The notes beneath the pieces are model-generated. The model did not search any database, had not been told where the DNA came from, and was given only the letters and a program-made list of their open reading frames with translations. From NCBI GenBank assembly GCA_021776195.1, contig JAJFGK010000065.1, positions 1 to 6,362 on the forward strand: 6,362 nt of DNA, in the 5' to 3' direction. Every line of letters begins with the position of its first letter. The first letter of the stretch is position 1. The position numbers were made by a program, and so were the translations under genes. This stretch comes from Kiloniellaceae bacterium. GTDB taxonomy: Bacteria > Pseudomonadota > Alphaproteobacteria > Kiloniellales > Kiloniellaceae. This document shows, piece after piece, positions 1 through 6,362 of the stretch.

Positions 1-63
1 TTCGGTATCGCCGATGCGGTGGAACGGGAAATGTTGAAGATACAAGAAGGAGCCGTCCGATGA
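1..63 (+). CDS. C-terminal end of a probable FlgJ-type rod-binding protein (5' partial)
   Basis: Only the last 20 codons and the TGA stop are in the window, reading FGIADAVEREMLKIQEGAVR. The 'GxADAxxRxxL' pattern resembles the end of the rod-binding domain of FlgJ. In alphaproteobacteria this is often a short protein of about 100 residues lacking the muramidase domain. A rod-binding protein would act in the periplasm, helping the rod assemble through the peptidoglycan. The stop overlaps the flgN start in an ATGA, so the two genes are probably translationally coupled. The position just ahead of flgN-flgK-flgL fits flgJ, but 20 residues is too little for a firm call, so no symbol is given. Confidence 0.5.
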   Translation, partial: FGIADAVEREMLKIQEGAVR

Positions 64-518
64 CCCAGCAGGCCGAGAACTTTGCCTTGGTGGCAGTGGC
101 GGCACGCGAACTGGTCGCGCTGATCAGTAACCTGACCGACCTGATGGAACAGGAAACAGCTCATCTTAACGCACAACAGATGGCCGAATTCACTGCGCTA
201 CAAGATCGCAAAATGGCGATGATCCGGGGCTACGAGACACTGGCGAAGGACCTGAACGATTGTCCGACACTGGATCGTGACCTGGAGCCGTCGCTGCGCC
301 AGAGCCTGCGGGAGGCCCTGCCACGGATGCGCGACGCCATGGCGCACAACCAAGTGTCCATCGAGGCAGCCCGACAGGTGAACCAGCGCCTCGCCATGGC
401 CATTGCCCAGTCGGTTCGCGAACAGCGCAGTCCGGGTGGCATTTACGGCGCGGCGGGGCAGGTCGCGGCCAGCCGGTCGACAGCCCCGCTCTCCGTCCAG
501 ATCGACCAGCGACTCTAG
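60..518 (+). CDS. flgN: FlgN-family flagellar export chaperone
   Basis: This 152-residue protein is mostly predicted helix and charged, with no signal peptide or membrane segment, as expected of a cytosolic type III export chaperone. FlgN binds the C-terminal helices of FlgK and FlgL and delivers them to the flagellar export gate. Family-like traits are the N-terminal helix (about residues 8-65, ending in an ALQDRK...IRGYE stretch) and the late NQRLAMAIAQSVREQR helix (108-123), followed by an IYGAAG turn (128-133). The ATG overlaps the upstream stop in an ATGA and has AAGGAG at 47-52, seven bases ahead, which fixes the start. FlgN sequences diverge strongly, so the call rests partly on its position directly before flgK and flgL. 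The last 20 residues look disordered. Confidence 0.82.
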   Translation: MTQQAENFALVAVAARELVALISNLTDLMEQETAHLNAQQMAEFTALQDRKMAMIRGYETLAKDLNDCPTLDRDLEPSLRQSLREALPRMRDAMAHNQVSIEAARQVNQRLAMAIAQSVREQRSPGGIYGAAGQVAASRSTAPLSVQIDQRL

Positions 519-563
519 GCCCCAGGTCAAGCAAACAGACGACGCCACAGGAAGGTCCAATCG

Positions 564-2423
564 ATGAGCCTCACCACATCCTTGGTCAACGCCTTGACCG
601 GCCTCCATACCAACCTGGCCGCGATCCAGGCCACGTCGGCCAACATCTCCAACGTCAACACGGAAGGCTACACACGCAAGGTCCATCAGCAAGAAACACG
701 GGTTCTGAACGGGCTCTCGGCGGGCGTCGAGACCGCGGGCATCATCCGGCAGATCGATCAGTTCTTGAAGAACGATCTGATCCAGGAGGGCTCCTTGATC
801 GGCAAGGCAACCGTGCGAAACGAGTTCTTCGAGCGCATCCAGACCCTGTTCGGCTCGCCAGGCAACAACAACGCCCTGGGCAACTTCATTACCGACCTGG
901 CGATTGAGTTGGAAAACGTCGCGAACAATCCGGATATCCCGGCCCATCGCTTCACCGCGGTCGGCCAGGCGCAGCTCGTGTCCCTGGAACTGCAGCGCAT
1001 GAGCGACGAGATCCAATCGCTGCGGCTCGACGCCGATCAGCGTATCGCCGGGGCGGTCAAGGAAATCAACCTGGCTCTGGTCTCGATCGCCGAGTTGAAC
1101 TCGCAGATCTCCGCCAACGTTGGTCAAGGCTTGCCGACCGGGGACCTGGAGGACCAACGCGAGGCGGCCTTGAGTGCGGTTTCTCAGCAGCTCGACATCC
1201 AGTTCTTCACCCAGGCGGACGGTCAGATCAATGTCCTGACCAACCAGGGCCGCCGACTGGTGGCCAGTGGCACGCCGGCGGTCTTCACCTACACGCCCGC
1301 CGCCACCTTGACTCCCCTGCAAGTCTATCCCGGGACGATCAGCGACATTCAACTCGAAGGCATCGACGTCACCACCGGGATCACCAGCGGCGAATTGGCC
1401 GGCCTGATCGACATGCGCGACAATATCCTGCCCTCGATGTCGACCCAGATCGATCAGCTCACGGTGGCCCTGCGGGACACCATCAATCAGATTCACAACC
1501 GCGGTGCCAACACGCCGCTCGGCAGCGGCCAGACTGCCGCCGACGCGGCGGCGCTCTACGGCTCGCGCGACATCAACACGCCGACCGATCCCTTAACCTT
1601 GAGTGATAGCGTCACCTTTCAAATTCTTGATAGCACGGGAAATCCAGCCACCGCATCCTTCACGCTGGCGGCTGGCGCCACCACCCCCGCCGCCATCGCC
1701 ACGGCGCTCGACGGCTATCTCGATAGCGGCACCGACTTCGGCGAAGCAGCCTTTGTGAGCAATCGCCTGGAAGTCAAGCTGGAGCCCGGCTTTCGCCTGG
1801 CGATCCTGGACAACGGTCCGGCGGCCAACAATGGCGATACCACCATCACCTTCGACGCCGATGGGGACACCGTCCTCGAGACCTATCAGGGCTTTTCCAA
1901 CTTCTTCGGCCTGAATGACTTCTACGAAACCCCCGACCTGGTCAGTGGCGCCTTGGCGACGACCAACCAGGGCTCGCAGATTGGCCTCGCCAGCACGATC
2001 CAGATCCGTGCCGACATCTTCGCCGACCCGGAAAATCTTTCCCGCGGCATGCTGCGGCTTTCCGGCGGCACCTACCACCTTGGCGTCGGCGACAACGAGA
2101 TCGCCCAACAGTTGGCCGGCGCGTTTAACCAGAACACCACCTTCGCCTCGGTCGCTTTCGGGCCGCCGCAGGCTACCACGACCTTCTCCGGTTACGCCGG
2201 CACCATCCTGTCGTTCAACGCCGCCGTCGCCGACGATGCGCAAAACACCCTGGAGTTTCGCCAGTTCTTCTTCGAGAGCCTGGACAACCGGGTGAAGTCC
2301 AGTTCCGGCGTCAATCTGGACGAAGAGCTGGCCAATATCGTGATCTTCCAGAACGCCTATTCCGCCTCGGCTCGGGTCATCCAGACGACCAACGAGCTCT
2401 TCGACACGCTTCTGAGTATCTAG
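564..2423 (+). CDS. flgK: Flagellar hook-associated protein 1 (FlgK, HAP1)
   Basis: FlgK is exported through the flagellar type III apparatus and forms the first ring of the hook-filament junction. The 619-residue length is normal for the family. The N-terminal D0 segment carries the rod/hook/HAP signature ISNVNTEGYTR at residues 28-38. A long helical D1 region follows, then a variable central part (about 230-520). That part contains the FSNFFGLNDFYE motif (444-455), which is highly typical of FlgK. The C-terminus (590-619) is the heptad-like helix ANIVIFQNAYSASARVIQTT and following residues that packs against the N-terminal helix. There is no signal peptide, as expected for type III export. 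AGGAAGG at 549-555 lies eight bases before the ATG. The gap to flgN is 45 bases with no evident terminator, so this is probably one operon. Confidence 0.97.
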   Translation: MSLTTSLVNALTGLHTNLAAIQATSANISNVNTEGYTRKVHQQETRVLNGLSAGVETAGIIRQIDQFLKNDLIQEGSLIGKATVRNEFFERIQTLFGSPGNNNALGNFITDLAIELENVANNPDIPAHRFTAVGQAQLVSLELQRMSDEIQSLRLDADQRIAGAVKEINLALVSIAELNSQISANVGQGLPTGDLEDQREAALSAVSQQLDIQFFTQADGQINVLTNQGRRLVASGTPAVFTYTPAATLTPLQVYPGTISDIQLEGIDVTTGITSGELAGLIDMRDNILPSMSTQIDQLTVALRDTINQIHNRGANTPLGSGQTAADAAALYGSRDINTPTDPLTLSDSVTFQILDSTGNPATASFTLAAGATTPAAIATALDGYLDSGTDFGEAAFVSNRLEVKLEPGFRLAILDNGPAANNGDTTITFDADGDTVLETYQGFSNFFGLNDFYETPDLVSGALATTNQGSQIGLASTIQIRADIFADPENLSRGMLRLSGGTYHLGVGDNEIAQQLAGAFNQNTTFASVAFGPPQATTTFSGYAGTILSFNAAVADDAQNTLEFRQFFFESLDNRVKSSSGVNLDEELANIVIFQNAYSASARVIQTTNELFDTLLSI

Positions 2424-2457
2424 TCCATCCCGTCGCTCTAACCTGGAGTCCGCCACA

Positions 2458-3378
2458 ATGATCCGCGTCGCCAATCTCGCTCAGTTCCAACTGACCATGG
2501 CCAACATCGTGCGCACTCAATCGGCCGTGGCGGAGAACCAGATTCAGATCGCCACCGGCAAGCGCACCCAGTCCTACAGCGAGATTGCCACGGAATCGAA
2601 CCAACTGGTCAACCTCGAGCGCTCGATCGCGCGCTCGAACCAGTTCGACAACAACATCGGCCGGGCCCTGGACAGGCTCAATTCGACGGAGGGCACCTTG
2701 GCGGTCCTGATCGACCGCGCCATCGATGTGAAATCGATCATCGCCAACGCCCTGTCGGGCAACAACATCGACGAAATGCCGTTGCAACAGTTCGCCGCGA
2801 CCTTCACCGAGGAGGTCGAGGCGCTGTTGAACACGCAGCTCGGCAACGAGTACATCTTCGCCGGTTCGCTGACCGACACCCAGCCGGTCGACGTGAACAA
2901 CGTGGCCTACACGCCGCAGGCCGGCCTGCCCGGCACTTTCACCGCTGACGCCGACTACTACCAAGGCGACACCTTTAAACGGTCGGCGCGCGCCGACGAC
3001 AATTTCGAACTGACATACGGGATCACCGGCGACGAGGCCTCGTTCGAGGAACTGCTGCGGACCTTTGCCTATCTGGACTATGCCGGCGCGAACAGCGACC
3101 AAGCGGTCCTGACCGAAGCGCTCAACATAATCGACAGCGCCATCGAGGGCCTGAGCGACCTGCGCGGCCAGGTTGGCGCGAGCGCTCAAGTTCTTCAATC
3201 CGCCTCCACCCGCCACCAGGACTTCATCACCGCGGCCACCAATCTGGCCTCCAGCATCGAGGACGTGGATATCGCCCAGGCGACCACGAATCTGGCCCAC
3301 AACGAACTGCAGCTCCAGGGTTCCTACCTTTCGGTCTCCCGGCTACGCGACCTCTCGCTCCTCAATTTCCTGAGATAA
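2458..3378 (+). CDS. flgL: Flagellar hook-associated protein 3 (FlgL, HAP3)
   Basis: FlgL forms the second junction ring, between FlgK and the flagellin filament. The 306-residue protein has a flagellin-like fold. The N-terminal helix carries QIATGKR (30-36) and the helix continues to about residue 130. The FlgL-typical GNEYIFAGS motif sits at 129-137, and YYQGD at 167-171 marks the variable central domain. The C-terminal helix contains LRGQVGASAQVLQ (235-247) and SSIEDVDIAQATTNLA (265-280), the conserved flagellin/FlgL C-terminal signature. The terminal residues end in LLNFLR. It starts 34 bases after flgK; GGAG at 2445-2448 lies nine bases before the ATG, a slightly long but workable spacing. 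It is a predicted FlgN client and part of the same operon. Confidence 0.96.
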   Translation: MIRVANLAQFQLTMANIVRTQSAVAENQIQIATGKRTQSYSEIATESNQLVNLERSIARSNQFDNNIGRALDRLNSTEGTLAVLIDRAIDVKSIIANALSGNNIDEMPLQQFAATFTEEVEALLNTQLGNEYIFAGSLTDTQPVDVNNVAYTPQAGLPGTFTADADYYQGDTFKRSARADDNFELTYGITGDEASFEELLRTFAYLDYAGANSDQAVLTEALNIIDSAIEGLSDLRGQVGASAQVLQSASTRHQDFITAATNLASSIEDVDIAQATTNLAHNELQLQGSYLSVSRLRDLSLLNFLR

Positions 3379-3461
3379 CCCTCGAATCCAGGCCCAAAAA
3401 CCCACGTCAGCCATCGCGGTGATGAGAAAAAATTAACCGCCTTGCTTTAGGAGTACCGTTT
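3379..3461 (+). other. 83-base flgL-fliW spacer containing the fliW ribosome binding site
   Basis: The spacer holds an A-rich run (GATGAGAAAAAATTAACC, about 3421-3438) and a strong Shine-Dalgarno, AGGAG, at 3449-3453, eight bases before the fliW ATG at 3462. That site supports the long fliW start over the internal Met19 codon, which has no comparable site upstream. A short CATC-GATG inverted repeat lies just before the A run, but no U tract follows it on the + strand, so I see no terminator. No convincing sigma-70, sigma-28 or sigma-54 promoter was found. fliW may be read through from flgL. Confidence 0.6.
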
Positions 3462-3980
3462 ATGCTCGGTCAAGACTTGCCGCTACGGACCTTGGAAAAA
3501 GTGATCGCCCCGCTCATGGCTGCTCTACCGGTCGACGAATCTGAACGTCTCGTTTCTATCGATACCCGTTTTGGCGTCGTGGAGTTCGACCGCGCCCAGA
3601 CAATCACCTTTCCCAAGGGAATCCCCGGTTTCCAGGGATACGGGGAGTTTGGCCTCTGCCGCGTGCCGAACTGCGAGCAGACCAGTTTGATGCTGCTGCA
3701 GTCGATCGAACCGCGGGACCTGTCGTTTATCGTCATGCCGCACGATCCCGCTGCCGGGACATACCAGGACGAAGAGCTGGAAGAGGCGCTGCTGCATTTG
3801 GGGATTAACGCGGCCGACTGCGCCATGCTGCTGATCGTCTCGTTCCAGCAGGTCCAGGACGACCATGTCATGTGCGTCAACCTGCGCGCGCCGCTCCTCA
3901 TCGATGGCGCCAACCGTCTCGCCTGGCAGCACATCATGACGAACGACCGTTATGCCGTCAGGCATATGCTGGAGACTTGA
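3462..3980 (+). CDS. fliW: Flagellar assembly factor FliW
   Basis: In Bacillus and Campylobacter, FliW binds either flagellin or the translational repressor CsrA. When flagellin accumulates, FliW is titrated away and CsrA blocks flagellin mRNA translation. Family motifs here are the T.FG.v.F strand (about 35-42), ITFPKGIPGFQ (48-58), LQSIEPRDLSFIV (79-91), VNLRAPLLID (139-148) and the Y-rich end NDRYAVRHML (161-170). The protein has 172 residues. The family core, which normally begins near the first residues, starts at about residue 31, leaving an N-terminal extension of about 30 residues. AGGAG eight bases before the ATG supports that longer form. It follows flgL as in the Bacillus flgK-flgL-fliW-csrA order, but no csrA is in this window. 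The protein should be cytosolic. The family call is firm; the CsrA-antagonist role here is inferred. Confidence 0.92.
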   Translation: MLGQDLPLRTLEKVIAPLMAALPVDESERLVSIDTRFGVVEFDRAQTITFPKGIPGFQGYGEFGLCRVPNCEQTSLMLLQSIEPRDLSFIVMPHDPAAGTYQDEELEEALLHLGINAADCAMLLIVSFQQVQDDHVMCVNLRAPLLIDGANRLAWQHIMTNDRYAVRHMLET

Positions 3981-4024
3981 TCGCGGCGGCCGGCCTTTTC
4001 CCCGCGAGTTTCCCCGTCTGCGCT

Positions 4025-4048
4025 TCGGGCTTCCCGACTCTTCCCTTT
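4025..4048 (+). terminator. Weak candidate intrinsic terminator after fliW
   Basis: TCGGG-CTT-CCCGA (4025-4037) can form a 5-bp stem with a 3-base loop, followed by a pyrimidine run CTCTTCCCTTT that is only partly U. It lies 44 bases after the fliW stop. The stem is short and the U tract is interrupted by C, so termination may be weak or absent. Confidence 0.22.
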
Positions 4049-4067
4049 ATCCGATAGTCTGCGCTGC

Positions 4068-4205
4068 TTAGAGCCCTTCTTTGTTTTATGGAATCATTTG
4101 ATGGGTCATAGGCGATCATTCGGCAAGGCGCGCTGCGCAGCGCGCCTTGCCAGAAGGCAAAACAATCCCGGTCAAATGGTTCCATAAAGCAAAGAAGGGC
4201 TCTGG
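4068..4205. repeat. Large near-perfect palindromic intergenic element (MITE-like or structured RNA element)
   Basis: The element is symmetric about 4136/4137. Left arm 4071-4102 pairs with right arm 4171-4202 over 32 positions: 29 are Watson-Crick and three (4084/4189, 4094/4179, 4102/4171) are T-G. Outward, 4070/4203 is A-T, and 4069/4204 and 4068/4205 are also T-G. Inside the arms lie two 19-base segments (4103-4121 and 4152-4170) that pair poorly and would form an internal loop, then a perfect 30-bp palindrome at the centre (4122-4151). Long terminal inverted repeats, small size and absence of a gene fit a MITE. No clear target-site duplication is visible; the left flank ends in TA and the right flank begins TG. 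No U tract follows, so it is not a standard terminator. It ends 29 bases before the pseB start. Whether it is multicopy cannot be told from one window. Confidence 0.88.
4122..4151. repeat. Perfect 30-bp GC-rich palindrome at the centre of the element
   Basis: Each half-site is GGCAAGGCGCGCTGC and its exact complement follows with no spacer, meeting at TGCGCA. As DNA it could extrude as a cruciform; as RNA it would form the tip of a very stable hairpin. It shares the symmetry axis of the outer 32-bp arms, so it belongs to the same element. Both strands read identically. Confidence 0.9.
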
Positions 4206-4223
4206 CCCAACCGCTCGCAGAAA

Positions 4224-4237
4224 GAGAGGCCCTCGTG
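4224..4237 (+). promoter_or_regulatory. pseB ribosome binding site and GTG start
   Basis: GAGAGG at 4224-4229 lies five bases before GTG at 4235. The alternative ATG (codon 19, 4289) would remove the NGASI segment that forms the first strand before the GGTGSFG nucleotide loop, leaving no beta-1 strand. The GTG start is therefore preferred. The site lies about 20 bases outside the palindrome and so is not buried in its stem. Confidence 0.65.
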
Positions 4238-5275
4238 GCGCTCCGCACGTTCGATGACAACCTGCCGGACCTGAACGGCGCCTCCATCATGGTGACCGGT
4301 GGAACCGGGTCCTTCGGCCAGACCTTTGTCCGAAGTCTATTGGCGCGCTACGAACCGCGGCGCCTGATCGTCTTTTCCCGCGACGAGTTGAAGCAGTTCG
4401 AGATGGCCCAGGCGCTGCACGGCAAGGACAAGATGGCCTTGCGCTTCTTCATCGGCGACGTGCGCGATGCACAACGTCTTCAAATGGCGATGCGCGACGT
4501 CGACTACGTGATCCATGCCGCGGCGCTCAAGCAGATCACCACGGCGGAATACAACCCTTTCGAGTGCATCAAAACCAACGTCATCGGGGCCCAGAACATC
4601 GTCGAGGCGGCGATTCAAAATCGCGTCAAGAAGGTCATTGCACTTTCCACGGACAAGGCGGCGAACCCGGCGAATCTCTACGGCGCCAGCAAACTCGCGT
4701 CGGACAAAATTTTTGTCGCGGCCAACAATCTGAGCGGCCGGATCGGGACCCGCTTTGCTGTCGTGCGCTACGGCAATGTGGCGAACTCGCGCGGCAGCGT
4801 GATTCCGGTGTTCTTGAACATGATCGCCGAAGGCGCCGACCATCTGCCGATCACCGACCCGCGGATGACCCGCTTCTGGATCACCCTGCAGCAGGCTGCC
4901 AGCTTCGTAGTCTCGTCCCTCGCGATGATGCGCGGTGGCGAAATCTTCGTGCCCAAGATCCCCAGCATGAAGGTGACCGATATCGCCCGCTGCCTGTCTG
5001 GACTGCCGCAACAGATTATCGGTGTTCGGCCCGGCGAGAAGCTTCATGAATTGATGATCACCGAGGAGAATGCCCGTAACACCATATCGCTGGAGGATCG
5101 CTACATCATCGAGCCGGATTTCGCCTTTTGGCTCCGCGACGACTACATGGATCAGGGGGCAAGTGTGGTCTCCGAACAGTTCCACTATGCCAGCGACAAC
5201 AACGCGGAATGGCTGAGCGACAGCGACTTTTTCGAGTTGTTGGACCAGGCCGGCATTACTATCGCGCGGCCATGA
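4235..5275 (+). CDS. pseB: UDP-N-acetylglucosamine 4,6-dehydratase (inverting), PseB/FlmA
   Basis: PseB catalyses the first step of pseudaminic acid synthesis, converting UDP-GlcNAc to UDP-2-acetamido-2,6-dideoxy-L-arabino-hex-4-ulose by 4,6-dehydration with C5 inversion. The 346-residue protein is a cytosolic extended short-chain dehydrogenase. Its NADP-binding loop is GGTGSFG (22-28), followed by FSRDELKQFEM (47-57), a signature of the PseB/FlaA1 group. The catalytic set is LSTDKAANPANLYGASK (137-153), with Thr139-Asp140-Lys141 and the Tyr149/Lys153 pair. MTRFWITLQQA (211-221) and RPGEKLHE (265-272) also match the family. The N-terminus is about 10-15 residues longer than the shortest homologues. 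It overlaps pseC by 4 bases (ATGA), which supports the pseudaminic pathway over a generic CapD-type dehydratase. In Caulobacter the homologue is called FlmA and is needed for flagellin modification. Confidence 0.95.
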   Translation: MALRTFDDNLPDLNGASIMVTGGTGSFGQTFVRSLLARYEPRRLIVFSRDELKQFEMAQALHGKDKMALRFFIGDVRDAQRLQMAMRDVDYVIHAAALKQITTAEYNPFECIKTNVIGAQNIVEAAIQNRVKKVIALSTDKAANPANLYGASKLASDKIFVAANNLSGRIGTRFAVVRYGNVANSRGSVIPVFLNMIAEGADHLPITDPRMTRFWITLQQAASFVVSSLAMMRGGEIFVPKIPSMKVTDIARCLSGLPQQIIGVRPGEKLHELMITEENARNTISLEDRYIIEPDFAFWLRDDYMDQGASVVSEQFHYASDNNAEWLSDSDFFELLDQAGITIARP

Positions 5276-6362
5276 AACGGCTTCCCTACGGCCGCCAATC
5301 CATCGCCGAATCCGATATCGCGGCGGTCACCGCCGTTCTGAAGGGTGACTGGCTGACCGGTGGGCCGGCGGTCGCGGCCTACGAGGAAGCGCTCGCGGCA
5401 ACGCTCGATACCCCCTTTGCGGTGGCCTGTTCCAGCGGCACCGCCGCGCTGCATCTCGCCTATACGGCGCTCGGCATCGGCCCCGGCGATCGCGTCGTGG
5501 TGCCGGCCATGACCTTTACCGCGAGCGCGGCCATGGCGCTTTGCTGCGGCGCCGAGATCGTCATCGCCGATGTCGACCCGGACAGCGGACTGCTGCGCCC
5601 CGAGGATCTCGGCGCCGCCCTCGCCGCGGCCGGCGCGCCAAAGCCCAAGGCGCTCTGCCTGGTCCACCTGAACGGTCAGGCCGCCGATGTCGGGGCCATT
5701 GCGGCAATCGCCCGCGACCAGGGTCTGGCGATTGTCGAGGACGCCTGTCACGCCCTGGGCTCGGCCTACCGGGCCGACGACGGCGACCACAAGGTTGGCG
5801 CCTGCCGGCACAGCGACCTGGCCTGCTTTTCCTTTCATCCGGTGAAGACCATCACCACCGCCGAGGGCGGCGCCGTCACCACCCGCGACCCGGCTATGGC
5901 AGCCCGTCTGCGCGATCTTCGAAGCCATGGGCTGGTGCGCGACCCGTCGCGCCTGCGAGACCCCGCCGGTGCCGGTCGGCCCTGGTACTACGAGGTCCAA
6001 TCCCTTGGCTTCAACTATCGCCTCAGCGATTTGCAGTGCGCGCTGGGCATCAACCAACTGCGCCGCCTGCCCGATTTCGTCGCCCGGCGGCGCGCGTTGG
6101 TGGCGCGCTACGATGAAAGGCTGCGGCCCTTCGCGCCGTTGCTGCGGCCGGTTTCGCGCAGTTCGGCATCCCTCAGCGCCTGGCACCTCTATCCCGTTCT
6201 TTTCGACTTCGGGGCCCTGGACCAAAGCCGGGCCGCGGTCATGACCGCCCTGGCCGAACGCGATATCGGCAGCCAGGTCCACTACATCCCGCTGCCGCTC
6301 CATCCGCTCTACCGCGACCGGGTCGGCTGCCCGGTGCCGCCGGGCTGCCAGGCCTATTACGA
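5272..6362 (+). CDS. pseC: UDP-4-amino-4,6-dideoxy-N-acetyl-beta-L-altrosamine transaminase, PseC/FlmB (3' partial)
   Basis: PseC is a PLP-dependent aminotransferase of the DegT/DnrJ/EryC1 family. It aminates C4 of the PseB product using glutamate as donor, the second step toward CMP-pseudaminic acid. The reading frame stays open for 363 codons to the window edge. Family members are roughly 380-400 residues, so only the last few dozen are missing. The N-terminal LPYGRQSI (4-11) and the DWLTGGPAVAAYE segment (26-38) are typical of PseC. Other landmarks are SSGTAAL (54-60, phosphate binding), VEDACHALG (155-163) with Asp157 facing the pyridine nitrogen, SFHPVKT (187-193) with Lys192 as the Schiff-base lysine, FNYRLSDLQCALG (247-259) and IGSQVHYIPLPLHPLYR (332-348). 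The ATG overlaps the pseB stop, indicating translational coupling. Downstream pse genes would be expected just beyond the window. Confidence 0.95.
   Translation, partial: MKRLPYGRQSIAESDIAAVTAVLKGDWLTGGPAVAAYEEALAATLDTPFAVACSSGTAALHLAYTALGIGPGDRVVVPAMTFTASAAMALCCGAEIVIADVDPDSGLLRPEDLGAALAAAGAPKPKALCLVHLNGQAADVGAIAAIARDQGLAIVEDACHALGSAYRADDGDHKVGACRHSDLACFSFHPVKTITTAEGGAVTTRDPAMAARLRDLRSHGLVRDPSRLRDPAGAGRPWYYEVQSLGFNYRLSDLQCALGINQLRRLPDFVARRRALVARYDERLRPFAPLLRPVSRSSASLSAWHLYPVLFDFGALDQSRAAVMTALAERDIGSQVHYIPLPLHPLYRDRVGCPVPPGCQAYY

Noticed and set aside
198..1496. 432-codon minus-strand open frame antisense to flgN and flgK
   Set aside because: It lies opposite two firmly identified genes. Its Arg-, Gly- and Asp-rich composition is typical of the antisense of GC-rich coding sequence.
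3405..3430. CATC-GATG inverted repeat after flgL as a terminator
   Set aside because: The stem is only 4 bp and is followed on the + strand by A residues rather than U, so it cannot act as an intrinsic terminator for flgL.
3430..3448. TTGC before fliW as a possible sigma-54 -12 element
   Set aside because: The GG of the -24 element is missing at the expected distance; those positions are A/T.
4050..4057. TCCGATAG resembling the sigma-28 -10 element GCCGATAA
   Set aside because: It matches 6 of 8 positions, but there is no TAAA-like -35 element at the required distance upstream; the bases there are TTCC.
3958..4290. 110-codon minus-strand open frame spanning the intergenic palindrome
   Set aside because: It runs through both palindrome arms and into the antisense of fliW and pseB, has no recognisable family features, and its codons are dictated by the repeat. 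Copies of such a repeat often give spurious open frames.
5185..6303. 372-codon minus-strand open frame antisense to pseC
   Set aside because: The + strand frame from 5272 carries the full set of aminotransferase motifs including Lys192; the antisense frame is low-complexity and unrecognisable.

Overview
This window is a stretch of flagellar late-assembly genes followed by the start of a flagellin-sugar pathway, all on the + strand. GC-rich coding sequence, a short FlgJ-like rod-binding protein apparently preceding flgN, and the form of FlgN suggest an alphaproteobacterium, perhaps of the Rhodospirillales type. That placement is an inference from gene content, not a measured result.

Layout. 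Positions 1-63 are the last 20 codons of a gene that looks like the FlgJ-type rod-binding protein. It overlaps flgN (60-518, export chaperone) by 4 bases. Then come flgK (564-2423, hook-filament junction protein 1), flgL (2458-3378, junction protein 3) and fliW (3462-3980, flagellin-binding assembly factor that elsewhere antagonises CsrA). A 254-base gap (3981-4234) follows, most of it occupied by a nearly perfect palindrome of about 135 bp. pseB (4235-5275, UDP-GlcNAc 4,6-dehydratase/5-epimerase) and pseC (5272 to the window end, PLP aminotransferase, nearly complete) then form a translationally coupled pair with an ATGA overlap.

How it works together. FlgN escorts FlgK and FlgL to the export gate. 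FlgK and FlgL build the junction on which the flagellin filament is mounted. FliW would sense free flagellin and tie flagellin translation to export. PseB and PseC catalyse the first two steps of CMP-pseudaminic acid synthesis, the sugar that commonly decorates flagellin. The window therefore runs from filament junction, to flagellin dosage control, to flagellin glycosylation.

No clearly new protein system is visible; every gene belongs to a known family. The most interesting signal is non-coding: the large symmetric palindrome at about 4068-4205. It has 32-bp arms whose only departures from Watson-Crick pairing are U-G wobbles in the + strand RNA, around a perfect 30-bp GC-rich core. It could be a MITE-like repeat or a structured leader/terminator element upstream of pseBC.
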